The translations under genes and the position numbers were made by a program. A stretch of DNA of 64,000 nucleotides, taken from Histomonas meleagridis (lineage: Eukaryota; Parabasalia; Tritrichomonadida; Dientamoebidae). The notes beneath the pieces are model-generated. The model made no database searches and had not been told where the DNA came from. It saw only the letters and a program-made list of their open reading frames with translations. Shown piece by piece: positions 52,701 to 63,245 of this stretch. How positions within the stretch are numbered: position 1 is the first letter of the stretch; the number at the start of each line of letters is the position of its first letter. The stretch covers positions 248,001-312,000 of the forward strand of contig WSYJ01000014.1 in the NCBI GenBank assembly GCA_020186115.1, in the 5' to 3' direction.

Positions 52701-55700
52701 AGATAAAGAAGAATTTAATAATGAAAAGAATAAACTTAATGAAGAAAGAGAAGAATTTAATAATGAAAAGAACAAATTAAATGAAGAAAGAAATCAATTC
52801 AACAAAGATAAAGAAGAATTTAATAATGAAAAGAACAAATTAAATGAAGAAAGAGAAGAATTTAATAATGAAAAGAACAAATTAAATGAAGAAAGAGATC
52901 AATTTAATAATGAAAAGAACAAATTAAATGAAGAAAGAGATCAATTCAACAAAGATAAAGAAGAATTTAATAATGAAAAGAATAAATTAAATGAAGAAAG
53001 AGAAGAATTTAATAATGAAAAGAATAAATTAAATGAAGAAAGAGATCAATTCAACAAAGATAAAGAAGAATTTAATAATGAAAAGAATAAATTAAATGAA
53101 GAAAGAGAGGAATTTAATAATGAAAAGAATAAATTAAATGAAGAAAGAGATCAATTCAACAAAGATAAAGAAGAATTAAATGATGAAAAGAATAAACTTA
53201 ATGAAGAAAAAGAAAACTTAAATAAAGAAAAAGATGAATTAAATGATGAAAAGAAAAAACTTGAAAACGAAAAAGAAGAACTTTCCAAAGAACGGAGCAA
53301 ACTTAAAGAACAATTTAAACTGGAAAGCGAATTCAGCGAAGGAAAAGAATTATTAGACAAAGAAAGAGAACAACTCAATAAAGAAAGAGAGGAATTCAAT
53401 AAGGATAAAGATGAATTAAGTAACGAAAAGAAAAGATTTAATGAAGACAAAGATCAATTCAGTAAAGATAAAGAAGAATTACGAAAAGAAAAAGATGAAT
53501 TTAATGATGAAAAGAATAAATTAAATGAAGAAAAGGACAAATTCAACAAAGATAAAGAAGAATTAAATAAAGAAAAAGAAAAAATTGGAAATGAAAGGAA
53601 TCAACTTAATAAAGATAAAGAAGATTTTAATGATGAAAAGAATAAACTTAATGAAGAAAAGGAACAATTCAATAAGGATAAAGATGAACTAAATCACGAA
53701 AAGAACAGATTTAATTAAGACAAAGATCAATTTAGTAAAGATAAAGAGGAATTACGAAAAGAAAAAGATGAATTTAATGATGAAAAGAATAAATTAAATG
53801 AAGAAAAGGACAAATTCAACAAAGATAAAGAAGAATTAAACAAAGAAAAAGAAAAAATTGAAAACGAACGGAATCAACTTAATAAAGATAAAGAAGATTT
53901 TAATAACGAAAAGAATAAACTTAATGAAGATAAAGAACAATATAACAAAGATAAAGAAGAACTTAATAATGAAAAGAATAAATTAAATGAAGAAAAAGAA
54001 CAAATTCACAATGAAAGAGATCAATTTAATAAAGACAAAGAAGAATTTAACAGTGAAAAGAATAAATTTAATGAAGAAAAAGATCAATACAATAAAGACA
54101 AAGACGAATTTAATAATGAAAAGAATAAATTTAATGAAGAAAAAGATCAATTTAACAAAGATAAAGAAGAACTTAAAAACGAAAAGAACAAACTTGAAAA
54201 TGAAAAAGATGAAATTAATCATGAAAAGAATAAACTTGAAAATGAAAAAGATGAAATTAATCATGAAAAGAATAAACTTAATGAAGATAAAGAACAATTT
54301 GAGAAGTCTAAAGAAGAATATAATAAAGATAAAGAACAATTTGGTAAAGATAAAGAAGAATACAATAAAGATAAAGAAGAACTACGCAAAGATAAAGAAC
54401 AATTTGGAAAAGATAAAGATCACTTTAACAAAGAGAAAGAACAATTTAATAATGAAAAGAATAAACTTAATGAAGACAAAGAACAATATAATAAAGATAA
54501 AGAAGAACTTAATAATGAAAAGAACAAATTAAATGAAGAAAAGAATATCTATAATAAAGATAAAGAACAACTCGATAAAGAAAAAGAAGATTTTAATAAT
54601 GAAAAGAACAAATTTAATGAAATCAAAGAACAATATGATAAAGAGAAAGAACAATATAATAATGAAAAGAATAAATTTAATGAAGATAAAGAACAATATC
54701 TTAAAGATAAAGAAGAACTTAATAAAGACAAAGACGAATTACGTAAAGATAAAGATCAATTTAATAAAGATAAAGAACGATTCAATAATGAAAAGAATAA
54801 ACTTAATGAAGACAAAGAACAATATAACAAAGATAAAGAAGAACTTAATAATGAAAAGAACAATTTCCATAAAGACAAAGATGACTTATATAATGAAAAG
54901 GATCAATTCCATAAAGAAAAAGAAGATTTCAACAATGAAAAGAACAAATTTAATAATGAAAAAGATCAATATAATAAAGACAAAGATGAATTACATAAAG
55001 ATCAAGAACAATATCAAAAAGATAAAGAACAACTTGATAAAGAACGAGCAGAATTTGAACGAGAGAAATCGGAATTTGAATTACTTAAACAACAATTATT
55101 ATCACAACGTGAATCACAACAAATTACAGAAGATAAAACATCAATAACATCAACACCAGAAACTCCAGAAGAAACAGAAGAAGAGGCTGCGTTATCACAT
55201 ACCATTGATGACATTAGTTCACATGTATCACGTATAATGAGTGGCCGTCTTCGAGTTATTAATAAGTTAGATTGTGATCGATTAATTAATGTTCGAGGAC
55301 GAGATCGACCCATTGCTATATTTGTACCACCTAAATCATCATCATTATCAATGAGTGGTGCATTTATCTATGATGCCATTAAATATAAGAACGAAAACAC
55401 TATTTATCTATATACTGGACCTGAATGTCCTGAAGTGTTACGTAAATTAGCAGAGTTATTACAACAAAGAATGGCGCAAGCATTTCCTACTGCTAAAACA
55501 AAGAAAATCATTAATACTATCACTGGTGATGACTTTAATCATTTCTTACATGTGATGGGTGGACATGTAAAACAAATGCAAACGACAAATAACGCTGGCG
55601 ATGAATTATTCTTCGAAAGAAGATTTTATATGAACTTGTTCCATATTTATATATTCCAAAATGGTAAAATTACTGAGAAAAATATTTCGACAACTCAAAG

Positions 55701-55941
55701 ACCAACTTTAAAGGATTTGCCTGAAACTGGTGCAGCTGTTATAGATACAAGTGATACGGCTTTGTATCTATGGGTAGCAAACCCTGAAACAACTGATGAA
55801 AATGAGAAAAAAGATGTCGACGACGCATTGGAATGGATGTCAAAGCAGCCCGAATATAATGAACAGGGAGCAACAAGAGATTTGACAGTGTTCTCGAAGA
55901 ATTTCATACCGCCAAATTTGGAAATTATTTTCCAGGCGTAA
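49765..55941 (+). CDS. Giant membrane-anchored coiled-coil protein with C-terminal gelsolin-like repeats, one in-frame TAA
   Basis: The first ATG is 49765 (MHARKSDYKISEGTSPKVRT). Residues about 31-48 (LVYSGILIAFFGAFSLM) form one TM helix, then an acidic Ser/Glu linker, then about 1700 residues of Glu/Lys/Asn heptads. The frame meets TAA at 53716-53718 (codon 1318), but I followed the same frame codon by codon to the end at 55941 and found no other stop. The last about 230 residues are globular: ENTIYLYTGPECPEVLRKLA then GAAVIDTSDTALYLWVANPE and RDLTVFSKNFIPPNLEIIFQ. These follow the gelsolin/villin repeat pattern (hydrophobic-D-x-x-x-x-Y-x-W, then a long helix, then PPxF). Full length would be about 2058 residues. 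A cytoskeletal tether from membrane to actin is plausible (inference). As read, translation stops after 1317 residues and loses the gelsolin part. The final stop is followed by TAAA-type sequence. Confidence 0.8.
52609..53175 (+). repeat. Five 105-bp (35-residue) tandem repeats in the coiled-coil gene
   Basis: The unit FNNEKNKLNEEREE + FNNEKNKLNEERDQ + FNKDKEE (14+14+7 residues, five heptads) is repeated five times. The third unit has one extra 14-residue block, giving exactly 189 codons. The near identity of units indicates recent expansion or gene conversion. Confidence 0.8.
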
Positions 55942-55949
55942 AAGGAATT

Positions 55950-56580
55950 TATGATTTTATTTATGTATAAATAAATAAATTTATTTTTGAAAATGGAATT
56001 AAAGTCAAAATGTTATTTGATTATTATCCTAAAAAATTGATTAGAAGAATTTTATATCAAAATATGAATCATTTTATCGACTTGAAGCTATTTGATCTAT
56101 TTGTACAATTTCTTAATAATAAACATAAGGTGAATCATATTATCTTCGTGAATCTATGATTGAACATAATTTTCTTGAACCAAACATTGTAAAAAACAAT
56201 AAGAGTGCTTATTTTGTACATTATATGTCTAAAGATAAATTAGCAATCCATTTAAGGGAACATGATTTGTAAATTATGAAGAACTTTCAAAGAATGATTG
56301 AGAATTACATAAAAAATTAATTAAAGAAGGAGTTAATCCAAATGAAATTGCAAAAATAATTCGAAATGATGAAATAGAAAAACTATAAAAAAAATTACAT
56401 TAATTGATTATGCAGCATTTTTTGGATCCATAAAATGTTTTAAATATTTACTTATTAATGGAGCTAAAATAGAAAAAACAGGTAAATATGCAGTTGCAGG
56501 TGGAAGTGAAAAAGTTATTCATTTGTGTGAATAAAACCATTTAAAGATGCATATGAAACTGCAATTAGATCCCATTGAAA
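55950..56580 (+). pseudogene. Decayed DUF3447/ankyrin gene
   Basis: Scattered frames read FIDLKLFDLFVQFLNNKHKV, KLIKEGVNPNEIAKIIRNDE, then LIDYAAFFGSIKCFKYLLIN and GKYAVAGGSEKVIHLCE, the diagnostic DUF3447/ankyrin core of trichomonads. Frameshifts and stops separate them. It follows the coiled-coil gene in the same orientation. Confidence 0.6.
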
Positions 56581-57595
56581 AGATATCTTTCATTATTTTT
56601 ATGAAAACAAGATTGAAAAAATTAATAACTTGGATAAATTAGTATAACAGAAGCTCAACCACAACCAGCATAATTTGTTAATATTATAACAAATACTAAA
56701 CACATAATTACTAAAAATAATTATGATGAAATGTTAAATAGTATCTTCCAGAAGTTGTTGGAGCATTAAAAATAAATGAATCAAAAACACATAAACAAGT
56801 TAATGAATGTATTTTAATACTATTGCAAGTAACGATTTCATAAAATAAGAACAATCTTTAACACCATTGTTATTACATATATCTGTTGGCATAACACCAA
56901 ACTCATATAGTTTTGTAAGTGCTACAATTGATGCTATTGAATGTGTAATTTCATTAACAAAATTGCATAAAATGTTAACCTTGAAGATCTTGGGTAATTT
57001 TGTTTAATATGTTTTTAGGATAATGATTCTAATCAGAGATCAGAAGTATTTCATTGTGCATTGCAATTTTGTCATGTCTATGTTCTTCGTTATTAAGAAA
57101 TGAAAAGAAAAACTTATTGAATTTTCAGGACCAAATCTTTTATCTTTATTTTCATAATAAATAAACTATTCACACTCGATTTTTATTAAATTCTTTCATT
57201 TCCACCCGAAATTCTAAATGTATGGCAAGCGCGTACGCAAAAAAAATACATATTCACAGTCAAATACATATAATCCTTCATTACAATTTGATTTGACATT
57301 AATACATTCCATAATATTAATTTCTCTACTAACGAAATTTGTTAAATCTTCCCAAGTTAGTAATATTTTGGAATTATCTTTAGCAAAAAACAAATTTATA
57401 TATAAATGCTTATCAATGTTTTACATAGAGAAAGATACAGAATGCTTTCCACCTCATGAAGAGAAACTTTTCCTAATGCACGATTGTCCCAATTGAAAGA
57501 TTCCATATTTAACTATACGTATCAATTGTTATCTTTAAACTAATGAAGATAAAACAGGTGCAAAAAATTGCGGCGATTACACATCCTAATTTTAT
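56581..57595. other. Spacer with unidentified coding scraps
   Basis: Short pieces such as LTPLLLHISVGITPNSYSFV (about 56,850) and the 92-codon frame at 57,218-57,496 (MYGKRVRKKNTYSQSNTYNP) look partly protein-like, but no family is recognised. Probably the rest of the dead ankyrin-type gene. Confidence 0.35.
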
Positions 57596-58852
57596 TTAAG
57601 AGAAATAGTTCAAGAACTTCTTTTTCTTTGCCTGCACTTGTGCTATTCCCTCCACATAATCCTCGTGCGATATCACGTCCGCGTTTCTTCTCAATGCGAC
57701 CATTCCCGCCTCCACGCACACCGCCTTCAGCATCGCGCCATTAAAATCCTCTGTACTTCGCGCGATTTCTCTAAAGTTTACGTTTTCGTCTGTTTTCATG
57801 TTCTTCGAATGGATTTCCAAAATTTGCACTCGCGCGTCCTCATTCGGCATTGGCAACTCGATTTTCCTGTCCAATCTTCCGGACCTGAGCAACGCCGGAT
57901 CGAGTACGTCGGGGCGATTGGTGGCGCAGATGACTTTGACATTGTCCAATGCTGTGAATCCATCGAGTTGATTCAGAAGCTCCAACATCGTTCGCGAGAC
58001 TTCTCGTTCTCCGGTGATGTTATCAGAGTCATTACGTTTCCCTCCGACTGCATCAATTTCATCGATGAAGATAATTGTCGGTGCTTTACTTCGCGCTAAT
58101 TCAAACGCTTCACGAACAATTTTCGCACCTTCCCCAACATACTTTTGGACAAGTTGTGGGCCTGCTAAACGTAAAAACGTGGAATTAGTGTTGGCTGCAC
58201 ATGCACGTGCTAACATTGTTTTGCCTGTGCCGGGTGGACCATATAATAATACTCCTTTGGGAGCTTGGATTCCAATCTTTTTGAGACGCTCGGGCTCCAT
58301 TAGTGGTAAGACGATCGCTTCTTTGAGTTCTTGGATTTGTTTGTCTAATCCACCACATTGTTCATACGTTTCGGTTGGCTTGGAATCGACTTCCATGGCT
58401 TTGACGCGTGAATCATAATGTGGAGGAAGCTTTTCGTAGATTGTATATGTGTCACGACTTACTGCTACAAGTTCTGATGGTTCAAGATCTGCTGCTTTGA
58501 GTAACCCTGATATTGGTAAAAAGACTGTCTCACGTCGAGATGTTTTAATGACCGCTGAAAGTTCTTCACCAGAGCCTTGATAAATATCTTCATCATCTCC
58601 TTCAACTAATTTAAGTGTTTCAACAACAGATGATATTAAATATGGTGTTTGCTTGAGACGTGATATAATCTCTTTGTTTTGTTTTGCATGCTCTTCAAGT
58701 TCTTTTCGTTTATTTGAAAGAGATGATAATGTTCGTTCAGAAATTCTGATATTGTTTTCGAGAAGTTGTGTGTTATATTTGATCTCAGAAACAGATTTTT
58801 GTGACATTTCATTGATTAATTCTTGATCAACTTCTACTTCTTCGTTCGACAT
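57596..58852 (-). CDS. RPT5: 26S proteasome regulatory ATPase subunit Rpt5 (6A/PSMC3)
   Basis: ATG 58852 to TAA 57596-57598, 418 residues. An N-terminal coiled coil (residues about 20-60) is followed by the OB domain ([35 protein letters not shown]). The AAA module has Walker A GPPGTGKT (about 204), the pore-loop aromatic in [12 protein letters not shown], Walker [10 protein letters not shown] (about 257) and [20 protein letters not shown]. The ending [15 protein letters not shown] identifies Rpt5 among the six paralogues (human ends QAKKKANLQYYA). Rpt5 is one of six unfoldase ATPases of the 19S base, and its C-terminal tail docks into the 20S alpha ring. The tail here ends Tyr-Phe-Ser, so the penultimate Tyr of the HbYX motif is Phe. 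TCACA, an initiator-like site, lies about 15 bases upstream. The stop overlaps TAAATAAA, as is usual for trichomonad 3' ends. Confidence 0.95.
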   Translation of the reverse strand: MSNEEVEVDQELINEMSQKSVSEIKYNTQLLENNIRISERTLSSLSNKRKELEEHAKQNKEIISRLKQTPYLISSVVETLKLVEGDDEDIYQGSGEELSAVIKTSRRETVFLPISGLLKAADLEPSELVAVSRDTYTIYEKLPPHYDSRVKAMEVDSKPTETYEQCGGLDKQIQELKEAIVLPLMEPERLKKIGIQAPKGVLLYGPPGTGKTMLARACAANTNSTFLRLAGPQLVQKYVGEGAKIVREAFELARSKAPTIIFIDEIDAVGGKRNDSDNITGEREVSRTMLELLNQLDGFTALDNVKVICATNRPDVLDPALLRSGRLDRKIELPMPNEDARVQILEIHSKNMKTDENVNFREIARSTEDFNGAMLKAVCVEAGMVALRRNADVISHEDYVEGIAQVQAKKKKFLNYFS

Positions 58853-59058
58853 TAATTTTTGTGAATTGACTAACTTTGTTCCATTTATAGTTGGTCAAAC
58901 CAAAAAAAAAAAGAAAACGTTAAAAAATCAATTAGATTATCATTTTTTTAATTATAATTAAACATGATATATTTTATTATAGATATAATGCCTTGTTGGC
59001 CTAAATTGTTTTACATTTTAACAAACATTCGAAGTGAAAAAAATAATTATTTTGAAAT

Positions 59059-59391
59059 CTATGTTTCTCCTTGTTGTATTGCTTGTAGCGTCTTTTCAGA
59101 AAGTCGTTCTATCTCTTCTAAAGATTTGGAATATGTGTCAATCAGTATTTGAAGTTTTTTCATTTCAATCTCGAAAAATTGTGGAACTGTCAACAATGCT
59201 TTAATTCGTTCTTGGCGTTCGATTTGTTCATGCAACTCTTTATTTTTTTCGGCTAATACATTATGCTCTGTAATCAATAAGTCGCATTTTTTTGTTAGCT
59301 CATCAATAACACGATTGAGTTGATTTGTTCCGTGTTGTGGTTGATATTGTTCTGTACTTATTCTGTTTTCATCAAATGAAATATTAATCAT
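59059..59391 (-). CDS. Small coiled-coil protein of unknown function
   Basis: ATG 59391 to the stop at 59059-59061 gives 110 residues. I chose this ATG because the frame upstream has only a TTG. The protein is almost wholly helical (LNRVIDELTKKCDLLITEHN, LAEKNKELHEQIERQERIKA, FEIEMKKLQILIDTYSKSLE) with heptad hydrophobics, and has no Cys motif or TM. It lies between Rpt5 and the RICTOR-like gene, all on the minus strand but with separate spacers. It could be a kinetochore, Mediator or tethering-type small coiled coil; nothing in the sequence decides. Confidence 0.6.
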   Translation of the reverse strand: MINISFDENRISTEQYQPQHGTNQLNRVIDELTKKCDLLITEHNVLAEKNKELHEQIERQERIKALLTVPQFFEIEMKKLQILIDTYSKSLEEIERLSEKTLQAIQQGET

Positions 59392-59632
59392 TAAAAATTT
59401 AAATTTAAACAAACGTTCAACAAAAGTAAACTACAGAAATCTTTAAACAAAAAAAAATTTAAACAAAAAATGCTTAAACAATCTTCAAGCTTTAAGTCTC
59501 TGGTTATTTTTTTCCTTACAAAGCAAAGTTTACTTTCCTTATCATAAGTTTAAAAAATTCATTCTTATTAAAAAGTTTAATTTTGATAACTTTAACAATA
59601 TTCCCTAAAGGCCGTTTTCCTCCATTTTAGAA

Positions 59633-62539
59633 TTAGAAGTTTTTGTGGACTGAGCTAAGAGATTGTGGTGATTGAGGAGATTTTGAAAATTGAACCTGAC
59701 TAAGTGGAATCTCGTTGCTGTCATTCTTTTGGAGGATCTCTGTACATTGAGCTCTGACAACGTCTTCAATTTCTTGGTCAGACATATCATTTCCTAAATT
59801 TGACATTAGTGGTGATTGTCGAAATATACACATTATGAAAGCTCTAGATTCTGGTGGGAAAGAGAAATTTCCAAGTAGTTTAAGAGCATATAAAGCTACT
59901 TCAGGACAAATAATTTCATCATGTTTTTCACGTATCATTGAAATCAAGTTTTCTTTCGCTCTCTTATGCGTTATAGGGTTTGTCAATTCAATGAGCATGT
60001 TTCCAATTTCTTTTTTCTCTTGAGATATCTGACAAGGAATTATATCATACAAAATCTCTTGTTCATTAGTTTTTCCGACTATTGAGAACACGTCACATGG
60101 AATTACTGCTGAGTGTGAACCATATTTGAATAATTGCCAATTATATTTTTGAAGAACTGATGAAAAATAATCTGAAATATGGAAAAGTGACAGACAAGAA
60201 ATTAACGTTCCCCATATCACGTACGAACTTTTTGATATGGCGGTTTTTATCAAAATTTCAGGGATTTGAAATTTTTGAACGATAGAATCCGCTTGAGGTG
60301 AAGAAGCGAAATGAGAAATAGCGAAAAACGCAGCTCTTGTTTTCGAAGTTGAAGTATTCTGACAAATTGCCAATAACGTTTGAATGTCGTTTGTTAATAG
60401 TTCGACACCTTTTTCAAATTTTGACAAGTGACCAAATAAATGGGGTGGTACCATGGCAAAACCACCGTTATTGATAATTGAGGGATATTGAGAGATGGTT
60501 TTTGAATCCTTAGAAAAAGTGAAATTCATTGCTGCGTCGTAAATTTTAACGTATTCTTTGTTTCCATAAGTCATCCACCAATTGATTTCATGAGTGACGT
60601 TTCCATGGAGTATTGATTCAGGCGAAGAAAATATGATTGAATAAACAAAATGACAATGCTTTGCTAAAATTTCATGAATTTCTTCATCGCCTGATATTAG
60701 TTCAATACATTCTTCATTCTTTAATAAGAAGTCACTTAATGTGTTTAATAATATTGGTAATCTTTCCATTTCATTCTCTTGATACACTGATTTAACAAAT
60801 GGTATTAATAATTTTTGAAAGATATAAAATTTGGTTTCAGGATTTTCATCTAATTTTTGGCGTAATTCAGTAATAGCAAGTTTTGATACATTAAAATCTT
60901 TGGAATTTAAAAAGCCATTGTAAACTAAAATGGTCCAACCAGGCTCAGGAAGAAATTTCATCATCGGTAAAATCTTCTGACAATTTTGAAGATTTGTACA
61001 TTTAGTTCCAAGATCTGTAAGTTGATCTATAATATTAAATTTGGTTAATGCACAAACTCCGTTTTCACATGACATCAAACGTGTAATGCAGTTAAAAAGT
61101 GGCCATATGGGGCTATCGTTCGGAATTTGTTCGTCTTTGAGTAAAACCTCCATAACCGTCTTGAGTAAACCTGCGAAAACATTTGATGACTCAAGAATCG
61201 AATCTCCCCAAGAAGATTCGAGTAGAAGATCTAACAAACTTTCAAGACATTTGGTCATTATTCTGACATGTGGGTGATCTTCATGTAAGAAATTGTTAGC
61301 GAAAAAGTCAAATAACATATTATATAATTGAAGAGATGATTGAGATTGCGCATCAGCATCATTTAAAGGTAATATTACAGACAAGTAAATGTGAATAAAA
61401 TTCCAGTCAAGTGATGAAGATGACCATTGATGATCTTTTAAATCAATTTTCGTTGATGCTGCTTTAGTCCGATATATTTGCATTGATAGTGTTCTAGACT
61501 TTACTTTTTGGTTTTCCAGTGGTGGTACAGTAACTTTGGGATAATTAATGATTTCACACTTTGAATCTAATGGAACTAATTTATGTATCAAAGCCGAAGC
61601 CGAATTGTTTGGTGGCAATTTCTCGACTAATCCAAGTTGTAAAAACGTGTAAAGAACAAATCCTGTATAAGGGTCAGTTATTGAAACTTGATCGTCTTTT
61701 CTGATAATTAGCGAAGTAAAAATCGAAATTATATTTTCTTTTTCATGAGATATACCACGAACAATGCTTTGGATGCCATTGTTTTCAAGTCCGAATCCAA
61801 GAAAGCCCGGCCATTTCTTCAGTATTTGTGTTATTGCTTTACAAGCGTTATGAAGACGTTTACGATCATTTTTTTGTGATGAAAAAATCTCAGAAATTAA
61901 TTGTAATGTTAAATATGAATTACATTTTGAGGAATGGCGTTCTTCATATGAATAACAAATTATGTCACATTGGTCATTAGTTGGATCATTGATAAGAGAT
62001 TCAAGAAAAATCTCACTAACTTCTGGAATATCAAAGACTTCGTCGGAAATAATGAAAGCTTCTTTGAGATATAAAATTATTAATTGTTTCTCTTCAGGAC
62101 GACAAATATTATAATATGAAGTAAGACCACGAATGACTGATGATGGAAGATAGTACCTCTTTTTTAGCATTAAATAAACTAATTTAAATGCATTTAATTT
62201 TTCTGGATCATTCTTGGATTGAGGGCTTAGTGGCTTTTGCTCTAAAGACATTGCAATGAGCATATCAAAGTTGTATGCTTCAATAATTGATTTATTTGAT
62301 GCTGATTCAAGGTCAAAAATAATTTCTAATGCAATTGATCGAATCAATGAAGAATCATACGTGTATAATTTGTGTATGTAGGCAGCAACAAAACTTATTG
62401 GAAATGTCTCCATATCAACAAAACTTATATCATATTTTAAACAATTATATATCTTGACTATTTCTGCCTGTTTTAGTTTCTCTGTGGCTAAGTACTTGAT
62501 GGCAAAAGCAACAAAAGAATCCATATGGTTTCCCATCAT
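59633..62539 (-). CDS. RICTOR/Pianissimo (TORC2 subunit)-like HEAT-repeat protein
   Basis: ATG 62539 (MMGNHMDSFVAFAIKYLATE) to TAA 59633-59635, 968 residues. An earlier in-frame TTG is not a eukaryotic start. The protein is helical throughout. Family landmarks are KAITQILKKWPGFLGFG (about 231; RICTOR N-terminal 'SWPG' helix), INWWMTYGNKEYV (about 652), MVPPHLFGHLSKFEKGVELL (about 694; human PPHFYGQL...GCHLL), KTRAAFFAISHFASSPQADS (human SLWALGNIGSS), WGTLISCLSLFHISDYFSSV (human RGTCVYVLGLIA) and the following LQKYNWQLF. RICTOR scaffolds TOR complex 2, which phosphorylates AGC kinases and controls actin. It is shorter than human RICTOR (about 1700) and close to protist Pianissimo proteins. The sequence is intact, with no lesions. 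Confidence 0.85.
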   Translation of the reverse strand: MMGNHMDSFVAFAIKYLATEKLKQAEIVKIYNCLKYDISFVDMETFPISFVAAYIHKLYTYDSSLIRSIALEIIFDLESASNKSIIEAYNFDMLIAMSLEQKPLSPQSKNDPEKLNAFKLVYLMLKKRYYLPSSVIRGLTSYYNICRPEEKQLIILYLKEAFIISDEVFDIPEVSEIFLESLINDPTNDQCDIICYSYEERHSSKCNSYLTLQLISEIFSSQKNDRKRLHNACKAITQILKKWPGFLGFGLENNGIQSIVRGISHEKENIISIFTSLIIRKDDQVSITDPYTGFVLYTFLQLGLVEKLPPNNSASALIHKLVPLDSKCEIINYPKVTVPPLENQKVKSRTLSMQIYRTKAASTKIDLKDHQWSSSSLDWNFIHIYLSVILPLNDADAQSQSSLQLYNMLFDFFANNFLHEDHPHVRIMTKCLESLLDLLLESSWGDSILESSNVFAGLLKTVMEVLLKDEQIPNDSPIWPLFNCITRLMSCENGVCALTKFNIIDQLTDLGTKCTNLQNCQKILPMMKFLPEPGWTILVYNGFLNSKDFNVSKLAITELRQKLDENPETKFYIFQKLLIPFVKSVYQENEMERLPILLNTLSDFLLKNEECIELISGDEEIHEILAKHCHFVYSIIFSSPESILHGNVTHEINWWMTYGNKEYVKIYDAAMNFTFSKDSKTISQYPSIINNGGFAMVPPHLFGHLSKFEKGVELLTNDIQTLLAICQNTSTSKTRAAFFAISHFASSPQADSIVQKFQIPEILIKTAISKSSYVIWGTLISCLSLFHISDYFSSVLQKYNWQLFKYGSHSAVIPCDVFSIVGKTNEQEILYDIIPCQISQEKKEIGNMLIELTNPITHKRAKENLISMIREKHDEIICPEVALYALKLLGNFSFPPESRAFIMCIFRQSPLMSNLGNDMSDQEIEDVVRAQCTEILQKNDSNEIPLSQVQFSKSPQSPQSLSSVHKNF

Positions 62540-62569
62540 GGGTTCTTGCTGAAGTGGGCGGTAAATCAA

Positions 62570-63149
62570 AATTATTCAATTAGATGTAAAGTGTACAAAA
62601 AGTCGATAATTGACTGTTGAAGGCACCGCTACACCCAAAAATTGTCATTTGTTTTGTGGGCTGTTCATTTTTTCATTCTCTAAAATAAGTATAAACAAAG
62701 CGTTTTATGGTATCAATTAAGCATTAATTAAAATGACCAAAAAAGAACAAAACAACATACAAGCTTTGGAAGCTTAAAAAACTTATTAGAACATAAGTGA
62801 CATAGGAGCAGTATGCGATTGATTATAAGTTGCATCATTAGGATGAATTCAAAGGATGCAAACGAAACCGGAGCATTTTTAGTAAATTCTTTAATGGTAG
62901 CCTAGCTGACCTATCTAGATAGGACTAGCGCGTTAGTCTTTTTTAATTGATAATATATGAAAAACAGAGTCTGTTAACAAAATCGATTTTCCAAAATTCG
63001 AAAGCACAAAAAAGTTCATGAACTTTATTCTTGAAAGTCATGACAAATTTGATGAAATTGGAAAAAATCATCATTTAAAATTAAAAACACTTTTTTTACA
63101 TCCCTACACTGCTTTTTATCTGCTTAAAAACATTCATCAAAATTTATTT
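62570..63149. other. RICTOR upstream region with a transposase-like HTH scrap and a palindrome
   Basis: The plus strand at 62,734-62,880 reads MTKKEQNNIQALEA and later IQRMQTKPEHF with stops between, resembling the N-terminal helix-turn-helix of a mariner or pogo transposase (weak). CCTATCTAGATAGG (62,910-62,923) is a perfect palindrome followed by a T6 run at 62,938. No tRNA-like fold was recognised here. Confidence 0.3.
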
Positions 63150-63245
63150 AGCATTATTATCAATTCCTTCTTGTTCAAGAAGTAATTTAACTATTTCTGC
63201 ATAACCATTTTTAGATTCCCATATAAGTGCTGTTTCAAATAATTT
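63150..63245 (-). pseudogene. Ankyrin-repeat remnant
   Basis: The minus strand reads FETALIWESKNGYAEIVKLL then LEQEGIDNNAK and a stop, the classic last repeat of a trichomonad ankyrin protein. Nothing intact lies upstream in the same frame. The rest of the window (63,246-64,000) shows no supportable gene. Confidence 0.5.

Noticed and set aside
49860-54339. Long minus-strand Ser/Leu/Phe-rich frames opposite the coiled-coil gene
   Set aside because: They are antisense shadows of Glu/Lys/Asn heptads on the plus strand (GAA/AAA/AAT read backwards as TTC/TTT/ATT) and have no independent motifs.
53987-55147. Two long plus-strand Lys/Ile/Asn-rich frames
   Set aside because: Out-of-frame reading of the coiled-coil repeats. 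The true frame is continuous with the upstream rod and the gelsolin-like end.
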